DNA of 64,000 nt from Mesodorylaimus sp. YZB2_4 (taxonomy: Eukaryota > Nematoda > Enoplea > Dorylaimida > Dorylaimidae): NCBI GenBank assembly GCA_030248295.1, contig JASANH010000328.1:1-64000 (forward strand). Direction: 5' to 3'. The position numbers and the translations under genes were made by a program. Below the pieces are notes generated by a model, which worked only from the letters and a program-made list of their open reading frames with translations, did no database searches and was not told the DNA's origin. Below are positions 34,824 through 44,815 of the stretch, piece after piece. Each line of letters starts with the position of its first letter. Within the stretch, counting starts at the first letter, position 1.

Positions 34824-35332
34824 ATGAATTTTCAACAACAACCTGGATATTATTATGGTCAGCAACAACACTATGGCGGGGTAAGTTATCAAGGAGTCGA
34901 TGGACAGGCAATGAGTCTAAATATGGTCTGCCATTTCAGGGACCGTCGAAACAGTATGTTCCACCAGACGCATACGTCCCAGCAGGATATTACCCAAATG
35001 GTGGGCAACAACAACCAGTGATGTAAGTAGCTGCAGTATTACCGTTTGAAATGTGGGATATTTTGTGCAAAATCGTTGCCTTTTGATAGTACTGGTGACC
35101 TGGAAAACCCCTTTTTCTGCCACATGAGCATAGCCATGTGTCATCTACAGTGTGTAAGCAGACAGACTTGGTGCAGAATTTTATGAAGTCAGTATCAGTT
35201 CTATAATGCTCTCAATTTTTCAGGATAATCGAACAGAAGAAGCGCTCATCCTCGTCAAAAAGCAATTGGTGCCTTGCCATCCTGGCTGGTATCTGCTGCG
35301 GCTGCTGTTTGGAAGATGTCTGCTGTGACTAA
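34824..35332 (+). CDS. CYSTM-like Cys-rich tail protein
   Basis: Three exons (34824-34880, 34940-35022, 35224-35332) close in frame to 82 residues. The N-terminal half is Gln/Tyr/Gly/Pro-rich (FQQQPGYYYGQQQHYGG, YVPPDAYVPAGYYPNGG), and a short basic-Ser linker leads to a C-terminal hydrophobic Cys cluster (CLAILAGICCGCCLEDVCCD). This arrangement, Pro/Gln/Tyr-rich head plus a CC-rich membrane-seeking tail, is that of the CYSTM family of small stress-related membrane proteins known from plants, fungi and animals. The clustered cysteines would be palmitoylated or bind metal. The strong TATA box fits an inducible or tissue-restricted gene. Family call is by pattern only. Confidence 0.75.
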
Positions 35333-35716
35333 ACAGTCGTTTCTGTTTCTGATCTACGATTTGATTTCTTGTACACCTGTAATCATTGACGATGCGTGGA
35401 TCATGGCTTCGTGTTGTTCTGATTGGCTGGACCAAAAAGTTTGATATGTAATGCTTTACTGATTACTGTAACTAATGTGATAAAAGTTTGTTACTGACTT
35501 ATTCTTTCTGACTGATTATCACTGTATGTCAAGGTCGGCCTGTCATCCTTCCCCTGTAGCCAAATTTCGCTAATACGCTGATGAAGCACCTGCTCGAAGT
35601 GTTGCGGAAGTGTTTATTAACGCCATCATATATTTTGTGAGTTTGCAGAGCCATCAGAGAAACCTTGTGAGCTAATTTCCCTGCTCGCTTGGTGTGTGTG
35701 CCCCACAGGGTGCCTG
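35333..35716. other. 3' flank of the CYSTM-like gene
   Basis: Non-coding; no repeat termini recognised. Confidence 0.4.
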
Positions 35717-35723
35717 TATATAA
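35717..35723 (+). promoter_or_regulatory. Second TATA box with a candidate first exon downstream
   Basis: TATATAAG is followed about 30 bp later by a start-like region and, at 35774, by a consensus GTAAGT donor, with no ATG between. This could be the promoter and 5' UTR exon of the downstream WH2 gene or of an unrecognised gene. Confidence 0.35.
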
Positions 35724-35774
35724 GCCTCAAACTTACCCCAGATCAAGACTGGATATCATCCCCTCGCCCTGAAG

Positions 35775-37800
35775 TAAGTTTTTCGATGGAACGACTGATC
35801 GTGAGTCATAGAGCATAAGATAGGTGCAACAATGGTTTTGCGTGCGAGTCAGCCTGACACCTGTTGGCCTTCCACCTGAGTAATACCGGCCAGCTAATGG
35901 CAAAAATGTTTATATTGAATCATTGTGTGTAAGTTGAGATGTTGAAGTGGAGGACGAGATCACGGCACCATCATCTTGATCTCCAGACGGACCAGAGACG
36001 AAGCACTTCTTTTGTAAAAATCAGGCCATACACAGTCTCGAGGCGACCTCAAACCTGTCGCCTTTGAAAAATTAAAACTGCTCTTGTTGCTTCGATCAGT
36101 TTTACAACGGGGTCACAATCGGCTGGAATGCTGACTATTAGTGGGACTTGCCAGTTTCCGAAACCATTTCTTGCAGGAAAAGTTGGAAAAAGTGCAAGAT
36201 AAATGAAGTGAAACAGACATGAGCGATAAAATTTCGACCTCAATGAAACTTGAGAGCTACTTTTGTCTTTGGCTTCTCTCAGAGCTGAGTGCGCTTCCAA
36301 AAATATGTCCATCGTGCAAGTTGCACAAGCACACAACTGCGTAAAGTCGCACCGTTGACTTCTCCCCTTGAAAATCCTGACTCTGCATAACCGCCTCTGT
36401 TTGTAACAAGTGTGCAAAGTGCATACAGTAGTCGTCATTACTTATAGGCAACACAAGCACAAAAAAAGTGCCCCCCCCCCCGACCGTCATATTCCTTAAG
36501 AAAAAAATATGAGTTTGACAGAAACGTGGGAAAAAGTGCCAACTTTAGTGACGTCTTGTCTAGGGCTGTAACTGTTATGTCCTGGAGCTAAACCATAACC
36601 ACGGGTGCATGATTCATCAAAAAGTCATCCTCTCTGGCATCAGTTGAACACATGAGGGCGAAACAAGATTCCGTACTGTATCTCTAAAAGGATGGACCCT
36701 TCCTGATCATGTGGACTGGAGATAATCATGTGATAAGTGGACTCCCATGACTAAAGCTCGGCGTTGCCTTGATTAGGATGGTGCATAGTGGACAGGACGA
36801 GATGGTTCTCCAGACAAGAAACACTGTGGTACAGATAACACGATATTTGGACATCGTTGACCACGATCGTCGCGTGACTAGAGGCCCGATGATTGGCTTT
36901 GGCCAGTTATTGCAGAGTAGATGCTCCGCTTGCGCGGCATGGACACTCTGGCGAAACGAGCCCAGTCCGATGCGGGGCTGAGGAACCAGGACATTTATAT
37001 CTTTGCCGACATTTAACGCGATCGAATTCTTTCTTCGAAACTTTATGTGCCAGTTTTATTAGAATTATAGCACAATTTTACTTCTTCGTCCTGGCTACTG
37101 AATGAATTAAATTAATTTGGCGGGAAGCTACTAAATTATTTGTCTTGTTGAACCTCAAAGAGCCACAAGTATGTTTACTAGCATTTGCATCCTGTCTGCA
37201 TGTGAAAATGAATGCACCGGCTGTGAGGACACTGTATGTGCCTCGTAGTTGATGTGCAATCTGATATCTAGTACTTCTGTCATTAACATCTTGATATACT
37301 GTAATGAGCCCCCAAGTAGTCCCTACAACACACTACATAGAAAGTGACATGCACGAATAATCTGCTATGAACTCGTTGACATCACCTTACGTCAGTGCAG
37401 TGACTTACATCGCAACACGTGAGGAATGCGGTGACATCAATGACCATACAGCCTGTGCCCACGCCTTCCTGGGATTCGTCCCCATTGAAAAAGCAGGTTT
37501 TTAGCAATAAAGTGCATACGTCGCCGCGTCTGATAGAGTAAGTCAATCTTGACTATCCCACACATCTTGGCGACAAGTTTCTTTTACAGAAGTGTATCGT
37601 CCTTGATTTTGTATTACACTAAAATGGACAATAACGCACTCTTTCTTGTCTGTTTTCTAATGCTCTTGGTGTAAAGGCCTTTATTGAATATGCGACCTTG
37701 ATGACGACTTTTGCGGACGACACAGACTTTTTGCAATTGCATTGACACCTTCCCATGTCGACGATTCGAACCTAGCAAATTATTTTTCCTTTTGTGTGTA
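35775..37800. other. Non-coding stretch, nothing recognised
   Basis: No domain-bearing ORF. A run of 13 C occurs near 36469-36481. Confidence 0.4.
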
Positions 37801-37857
37801 CTGTTGGCGCACAGTATATGCACAATGATCGTGCCCCGACCTGGCCCACCGTCCAAA

Positions 37858-37956
37858 CGTTACAAAACAGATTTGCGTGTTCCGTGTTTCCATGAATGTA
37901 ACGACCTTACATTTGTATTTTCAGAAGAAGCCGATGCAGTTCGCTTTGTTGATCAG
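37858..37956 (+). CDS. Possible WH1/EVH1-like exon
   Basis: Open in one frame up to a GTTTAC donor at 37957. The text YKTDLRVPCFHECNDL then FVFSEEADAVRFVDQ resembles the last strand and C-terminal helix of WH1 domains (FHxFE…D…F.F..E.EA..F). The left boundary is unknown. If real it would belong to a gene continuing towards the WH2 protein at 39.2 kb, but I could not find exons that connect them in frame. Confidence 0.25.
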
Positions 37957-39246
37957 GTTTACATTTACTTTTGAACACTGATCGTGCCCACAGTTTCATT
38001 GCCAACTTGGTGATGGTGACGGACCTTCAGCAGCCTGCAGGTCGTTTCTAAACTTGTTTTATTGTTCTTTAAAACAGCAAACACAGACACACTCGATCCA
38101 CGTCCAAACTAAAAATCCTGTTATCAGCAGTAAAAAGTCAAGCTGTGTGAATCAGGGCTGTATTCACGCCATAGAGGACTTTCTTATCTCCAGCAATGTA
38201 TTGTTAGGGGTGTCGCTTTATTGTATGATTATTGCTAGACTGCTGCCCCGTGCTCTATATGGCAGGCACTAAATAGGAACAGCTGACTACCCACTGTGAG
38301 TCGTGACTACTCCCGTATATGGTGTCGTATATGATAACACACCCAAGCTGAAGGTCCAGTTGCCATATGCCACAGTCATTTTTGAGTGGCCTGCGAATTA
38401 GGTCTGCTCTTTTCTGTTCTGGTTTTTAGCATGATGGATGCGTGCCAGTTTTGTCGACACGGCCGGATGGAATGTGAATGTGCTTAGAAGATTTCGTGAG
38501 CCGTATAAGGCATGATTTCGTGTATGCGCCCCTCTCGGACAATAGGCTGGCATCGTAGGAAAAATTCGCGCGTATGGACAATAAACGTGTACCAAAAATG
38601 TCGACCCCCAAATAATAGGGCACTTGAAAGTTTTTGCTCCTATTCGTCATAAAACCCGAATGAACAGTCGCCTACGTTTACAGTTTTGTCTGAAGATGTG
38701 GAAAATTATATGTGACCTAGTAGGGTTGAAGAAGGTCGACTAGTTCGTTACCTTGCTAGAAAAAGTGCCAAAAATGGCGTCGATTAATATCGTGGAAATG
38801 GGCGCCGCGGACGGACCCAGCCTCCGCCTCTTTACTATTTAGGTACTTGGCCTTCGCCTTTCACGGTCACGCTGTGTACCGACATGGTGTAGACCAAAAA
38901 CGTACACCAGTTTTCACGCCGGACAAACACACCACATATTTTTTCTTGTGCCATTAGGTTCGTTACCCTCAGCCTCGCCCAGCAACTTCTTTCCGCCTGG
39001 ATGGGTGTATAGCCAGATTTAGTACTGTATGTTTCGCTGATTTCTCAGGCGCCATTCAATTCTTCTCATTGTCAGAGTTGAGCAAAATGGAGAGGACTCT
39101 GATTGTGAGTTTTACCTGCCGTCGAGTAGGCACTTGGAAATAAATATTTCGCGAAATTTGCTAGTGGCCAGATCAAGCGCTCATAGACTAACCGTGTTCT
39201 TACTGGCAGACCCTACATCATACGCCCATGTTTCAGGAAAGTTGGA
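37957..39246. other. Non-coding stretch upstream of the WH2 gene
   Basis: No clear gene. Acceptor-like TTTCAG at 39232-39237 precedes the WH2 exon by nine bases, so the WH2 ORF is the last exon of a gene with an upstream exon somewhere here or further left. A short ATG…GTGAGT candidate at about 39087-39104 does not join in frame. Confidence 0.4.
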
Positions 39247-41496
39247 ATGGATCGAGGCAAATTGATGCGTGATATCCAGTCCGGCGTAGCCAAAGTCAGC
39301 CTTAAGCCAACCAAAACCCTGGACAAAAGCCGTCCAGTCGTATTGGCCGAAGGTGAGCAGTTGAAGATATTTTCTTGCCAGTTAGTCAAGAATGGAATGG
39401 ATACCAGCTTCCCTGAAACACCTGCCCCACCACCACCTCCTCCATTGGCTCCTGAGTTCACGCCAAAATCAAGATGCTCGGTGCCGAATGAAAAATCATT
39501 AAAGGTTTCCCAACTAATGGCGAAACGTAATTCAGTACCCGCGGACAGAGAGGCCTTGTTGGGCGATATTCGGCGAGGAATTACGCTGAAGAAGGTATCT
39601 CGTGACGAATACGGTCCAGGATCCGTGCCGACTGATCCTGTGCAGCGAAAACCTCGATCAATTGAGGATAAGCAAACAGTAATGTATAATCCGATCGTGG
39701 CAGATGTCATAGTGGCGCGCATGGAACAAAGCGAAGTTCATCCTACGGCCTCCTTGACAAGATACGCTGAAAATTTAGACCAAGACCTCTGCGCTCCACA
39801 ATACAATGGGCAGATCCGAAATTTGGAAACAACATGGCCCGATGGGCTCCCGCTACCAGCTCCACCATCGCCATGTCTTCCTCCTCCGCCCCCTCCGCCA
39901 CCACCGCCAGTTCCCAAACTATTAATTTCCGACTGCGATAATGCTACCAGTGTCTTCAAAAGTCCATCGGCGTCTCCTGGCCCGGGCTCCTCAATGACGG
40001 ATATGTTTCGTAACGTAACACTAAAGAAAGCCAAAAGTGAGACCTGTCTTGCTGACGCCAAATCAACCTCTTTCGATGACGAGCTGAAAAAGGCAGTTTT
40101 ATTAAAGCACAAGGAAAGGAAGGAAATGTTTGATCGAATGTGCAACGGAGGAAATCGAGACATTGAAAAAGGAAGCAACGTCGAGCGAGAAGGCGCACCA
40201 AAGAAGCCTCAAATCATAGTTACCGATAATTGGAGCGCCAAGGGCGGTTCTGCAGCACCAGACCACGATGCCCTGATGCAGGAGATTCGTCAGGGGCTCA
40301 CATTGAGAAAAGCCAATGAAATGAGCCGCGCGGATGATAGCTGCCACACTATTGATAAGCCGTCAACATCGCCCAGAGCATCGATATTCGTTGACCGACC
40401 TTGCGTTCAAAACGCACTAATGGCAGAACTGGCGCAGTCAGTTGCATTGAGAAAATCTAAAAGTGAAACGGCGCTCAATAAGATTGTCGATCGAAGAGAA
40501 GAGCCAAAACTGGCGACTGCTCAGAAAGAGCAGGTGAAACAAGCCGAAGTGCCCGCCGTTGTGCCTTCATTTGCGGAAGATCGCTGGGAAAGATCGCCCA
40601 TACCAGGTCCTGATGAAACCGCTAGCTTAAACTCCAACTGCACTGATGGCAGCGAGCCCGAACCACCCTCCTACCCGCCCCCGTCTCCACCAGCTGAGGA
40701 CCTGACTAATCCTACGTTCTTCCATGAACAGACAAAGGACCAGATCGGTTCTGCATCACTGTTCTATCTTGGTTCGAACTCGTCAGATGGCGCCATCACC
40801 CCATTATCAGCCCCGAGCGCCGTATCCATGCACATTACTACATCTTATTCTCCCTCGATTCCAAAGGAGTCACTGTCGGCAGTCCGAAATTGGAATCTGA
40901 CCAACGAGACGAATGGAGGTCGCTTCGATGCCACACCAAGTTACTCGCTGCGCACAATGGACCCACATCCACGTCGCTCATTCGATTTCGGTAGATCCGC
41001 ACAAACAGCTCCGAATTTTGGAGCTCTAAAGCAACAGTTTGAGTCAAACTCAAATCCGCAACCAGCCGATCCGAGGCGTGCCTCTATAGCTGTGGTCAGA
41101 GAAACGACCAAAAGCGCGTACACTGCGTCATCGACCGTTCTTCCCAGAGCTTCATTTCCCCAAAACAGAAAATTTTTTGCTTCTGTTTCAGACTCTGCTT
41201 CCAATCAAACTTTTTATTCGGTTGGTGAGAAAAAAACAGCCGCTTCGCATTTGGGAACTGTTCTAAAGAGAAAAATGGATGAAGAGATGGCCCAGAAGCC
41301 GGTCCCTGATAAGTTTGATTTGGATCGTTTGTCGGTCGCGAATTCGAGACAGGCGCTGAATGGACGGAATGAGGAGTCGGAAGTGGCTAAGTTAATGAAT
41401 ATGCCTATGGACGACTTGAAAAATTTCCGCTTCGCCATTGATTTAAATGAGCATAATGGCGAAATTTTACGTATACAAAGCAGATATAATAATTAA
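39247..41496 (+). CDS. Multi-WH2, proline-rich actin-binding protein
   Basis: A single open exon of 749 residues. WH2 motifs, which bind monomeric actin, are visible at about 2-20 (GKLMRDIQSGVAKVSLK), 100-118 (REALLGDIRRGITLKKV) and 340-356 (DALMQEIRQGLTLRKAN), with a weaker one at 388-405 (ALMAELAQSVALRKSKSE) and a half motif at 250-265 (MFRNVTLKKAKSE). Between them lie profilin/SH3-type polyproline runs (residues 60-67, about 212-223, and SYPPPSPP near 480). The C-terminal third is Ser/Asn-rich and probably disordered, ending in a small charged block. No CRIB or acidic Arp2/3-binding region is seen, so it is closer to cordon-bleu-like tandem WH2 nucleators or WIP-type proteins than to WASP. 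The ATG is at the very start of WH2-1; upstream exons may add residues. Confidence 0.88.
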   Translation: MDRGKLMRDIQSGVAKVSLKPTKTLDKSRPVVLAEGEQLKIFSCQLVKNGMDTSFPETPAPPPPPPLAPEFTPKSRCSVPNEKSLKVSQLMAKRNSVPADREALLGDIRRGITLKKVSRDEYGPGSVPTDPVQRKPRSIEDKQTVMYNPIVADVIVARMEQSEVHPTASLTRYAENLDQDLCAPQYNGQIRNLETTWPDGLPLPAPPSPCLPPPPPPPPPPVPKLLISDCDNATSVFKSPSASPGPGSSMTDMFRNVTLKKAKSETCLADAKSTSFDDELKKAVLLKHKERKEMFDRMCNGGNRDIEKGSNVEREGAPKKPQIIVTDNWSAKGGSAAPDHDALMQEIRQGLTLRKANEMSRADDSCHTIDKPSTSPRASIFVDRPCVQNALMAELAQSVALRKSKSETALNKIVDRREEPKLATAQKEQVKQAEVPAVVPSFAEDRWERSPIPGPDETASLNSNCTDGSEPEPPSYPPPSPPAEDLTNPTFFHEQTKDQIGSASLFYLGSNSSDGAITPLSAPSAVSMHITTSYSPSIPKESLSAVRNWNLTNETNGGRFDATPSYSLRTMDPHPRRSFDFGRSAQTAPNFGALKQQFESNSNPQPADPRRASIAVVRETTKSAYTASSTVLPRASFPQNRKFFASVSDSASNQTFYSVGEKKTAASHLGTVLKRKMDEEMAQKPVPDKFDLDRLSVANSRQALNGRNEESEVAKLMNMPMDDLKNFRFAIDLNEHNGEILRIQSRYNN

Positions 41497-43029
41497 TTTG
41501 CATGCTGCTGTAATGGCGAGGTAAAAAATTGATGTGATTGTGTGTGACACGCCATGCTAATGAAATGGTGGCGATTTCTCGAACAGTGCTTATGTTATGC
41601 AGTAGAACGCATAAAGCTATCGCAGCAGGTTGTCTATTGAAACCAATTTACACTACAGTACTTATCAGCCAGCCAGCCAGTCAGCCAGCTTCAGTCAGCT
41701 TATTGCAAACACACTAAAAATCAAGAAAGGGCCATAAGCGAGGTTGAATAAGTCAAAGTCGGTGAATCCAAACTTGCTGAAAATTATTCTAAAGTGGACT
41801 GGACTGGTCCTATCGAGAATAACCTGCAGGTCTTAAGTGCATATGCCGATGGGAGGGGGAGTAAATCTACACACAGTATCTATATCACAGCGGAGCATCG
41901 GCATCTACATAGCTTGCTTTAAGTAAGTAACCGAAGGAATAGAATTTGGTGATGATAAACTATAGAGCTCTCCCTTTCAGCGTAACAGTTTTTATAATTG
42001 GTTAGGTAATTCACACTGCCGTCGTAAAGTGTGTTTTTCCTACCAGTAGACGAACCACTCACCAAAAATAACGTGACTGACTAGAGTCGCAATTCTGACA
42101 CAGAGATGTATTTCTAAAAAAATCTGTGATCAGACAACGATAAGGTTTGCCCTGCCACTGACAGCTGATCATATGCGAAGCGTCAACGCGGTGTGTGGCT
42201 TCGATTAAGCCCCGTTCTGTCTGGAAATGTTATTTTGTGTCATTACAACTTAATAGAGCGCGTCATGCGCACTGCGGGGAAGATAAATGCTGTTAGAGCG
42301 GAACATCGCGGGCGAGTGGGGAATTCACAATGCCATTATGTCGAGCACGTTCTTAACTGTTGTAACTTTTAAAAAACTGTACCTCCCCCCTCCCCCCCCC
42401 CCCAGCCTAGAGGTATGCACATAGCTATAGCGAGTGGGAGAGGATTCTCGATCTCCGATGGCCAAGAAACTTCGCGCCCAAAAGGGATTGAAGCTAGCTG
42501 CAGTTTCAGTCCTAGACTCGATCGGAATTGCAAGAAATGCTCGGGAGCTGCCTAGTGCGAGGAGCGTCTGGTTTTGCGAAACTTAGTAATTGATCATGAG
42601 CCGGAACCGTGATCCCGACTTCAAATCGAGCACATTCAGATGTAATACGACTGGGTCCGTATTACTGGAGAGAGTGACCGGTGGAGCTTTGGCACTACGC
42701 CAAAAACCCAGGGCAGCTTACCAAGTCTCCCGACCTCGTACATGGCTGAAACATCACCCTGACGGGTGACGCTCCCAGCTGCCGGCTCTGTGCAGAGCAT
42801 CAATTGCCAGTCGAGCCTCTACACAGATCCGAAATGTGCGAACGTGGCTATATGATTTCAAGCCAGGTTTCCGTAGTACTTTGGAAGCTACAATCAGTTT
42901 TCGTTCAACTGACCAAGGGTTTTGTCATATATGCTCTTCCTCGCTCTTCGATCGGAAGGTTGAAGCTACCATAAGCTCTCGAACGCTAAGAAAATTATAT
43001 CGCTTTCGTCAAAATTCAACATAAGAATT
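41497..43029. other. Intergenic, nothing recognised except repeat cores
   Basis: A degraded core of the 180-bp MITE family lies near 42700-42800 ('aaacatcaccctgacgggtg'). A C run occurs near 42392-42405. No gene. Confidence 0.4.
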
Positions 43030-43200
43030 GTTGGCTTGCACGCCAGGCCGTGGGTGACTCATTCGGTACCGTCGAGGTGCTCCGAGCGAAGAGACGGAAG
43101 CCAAACGAGGAGAAAGTCTCAAAGCCCACCCGCCATCGTCCGAGGAAGCCGGTGTCCACGCCAGAATGCCTTCGTGTGCAGGTACTCCTAGTGGAGACAC
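43030..43200 (-). repeat. Dispersed repeat shared with 12.73-12.93 kb
   Basis: Reverse-complement relative of the 12.73-kb repeat; the shared landmark is the 'ggtaccg…gtgactc…ggcgtgcaag' string. Confidence 0.55.
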
Positions 43201-44393
43201 GCAGAGGGACGCTGCTATGTGCGCTGGACCCCGCGCAGCCTTACTTAGAAGGTCTGACTGCTCAGCCAGCTATAAGCCAAACGGTTCCTTGCTGTTATCC
43301 AGACTTTTGTTAGGCTGTCAGCTTTTGCGTTGTACATCAGAAGGCTAGCGATGGATCGAAAGATCGTTACTATGCAGTCACCACTGTCTGATCGTACAGT
43401 GTGACCGTAGTAACGTATCAAGAGATATTGAGCAATCCTTGATCCTGGGTGCTTGATATTCATTGAAACTAATCCTTTTTTAGTGTTTTTTAGTGGACCA
43501 CACTCATACACGGGCGCCTCTCCTTCCATATTGGGTCTGCCCTGATCGCGTGGCAGGTTGGCAGGTCTACGGCAATGCACTGACGTGAGTAAGTGTCTAC
43601 CGCGAAAATATGATTGGGTAAATATGATTGGGTACGACGGATCCAACTATAGCTGGCATCCAACTATGAAGTTCGAATTGCTATATCCCCAGCATTACTT
43701 TACCCCAAGGCCTTCTGCCGCCGCAGCTTGATGATCTTTCGTGACACTGTGCGTTGCTTTTGTTCCACTTCTTGGCCAACGACTGTATGTAGACCGGCTG
43801 CATTGTATCTGAACTTCAAAAATATATACTGGTACTGTAAAGCGCGAGCTTTCCCGCAGTGAAGCTGAGAGGATGTAAAGTGGGTCATTTTACAGTCTTT
43901 TCATTGCAGTAGCTTCATTCGCTATCTTTGCGCTAGCTGCGGATGGCCGGTTCGCGTCTTCTCTCTCAACCGCGGCGCCAGGACTGCTCTTCAGGACAAT
44001 TTGAACGACGACAAACGGCGTCAAGTTCGACTCGAATCCAGCAAACATCGTCACGGTGCAGTGCAACTTTAGATCAGCTGGACGATTCCGTCTTTAAACG
44101 GCGAATGCGCATTGTTATTTTCGGGCAAAAGCAGTGGAATCGAGGAAGCCACTCATAAGGTTGGTACCAGAATTTGCTGACAGGGTTGGGCCTGAAGTTG
44201 CTTCTTAGCTTGGCCAGGAGCGGCGAACTGAATCAAGTCAACAGTCCTTGGTTTGACCAGAGTTTCCCTGGTTGAGTCAGAAGTTAAACTTACGAGGTTA
44301 GGTCAGGCCACTAACTGAGTTGGGCCCAAACCGCTCGCCAGGTTGGGTCGGAAGCCTCTTACTGAGTTGGGTCAGGCCGCTCACCAGATCGGA
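43201..44393. other. Non-coding, nothing recognised
   Basis: Short ORFs only, no domain and no repeat termini. Confidence 0.35.
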
Positions 44394-44815
44394 CCAGAAG
44401 CTGTTTCCCAAAGAGTGCCAGAAGCAACGGCTCTTCGGAGCCGTTACAGGCACGATTTAGAAATGGCAGGTCCGATTTGGGGGCAGGCTTACTGGGTCGG
44501 GCCAGAAGCTGTTTCCCAAAGAGTGCCAGAAGCAACGGCTCTTCGGAGCCGTTACAGGCACGATTTGGAAATGGCAGGTCCGATTCGGGAAAGGCTCACC
44601 GGATCAGGCCAGAGGCTGTTTCCCAAAGAGTGCCAGAAGCAACGGCTCTTCGGAGCCGACGGGCACAGAAAAGGGCAGGCCCATCCGGGGGGCCCCCCCA
44701 CCAACAAACCCAAAACCCAAACGGCCAGAAGCTGTTTCCCAAAGAGTGCCAGAAGCAACGGCTCTTCGGAGCCGTTACAGGCACGATTTGGAAATGGCAG
44801 GTCCGATTTGGGGGG
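44394..44815 (+). repeat. Four-copy tandem repeat with a UUCG-type hairpin
   Basis: Units start at 44394, 44502, 44609 and 44724 (period 107-115 bp) and share 'cagaagctgtttcccaaaga', then 'gtgccagaagcaa', then the perfect stem loop CGGCTC-TTCG-GAGCCG, then (in three of four) 'ttacaggcacgattt'. The flanks continue with looser 'ggttgggtc' repeats from about 44165 to 44960. It is open in more than one frame, but that follows from the repeat. Confidence 0.9.

Noticed and set aside
37858..37956. Firm WH1 domain assignment
   Set aside because: Only the last part of a domain is visible and no exons connect it in frame to the WH2 ORF; retained as a low-confidence feature only.
39213..40347. Long antisense ORFs opposite the WH2 exon
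   Set aside because: Shadows of the proline-rich coding strand (Gly and Ser runs), with no features of their own.
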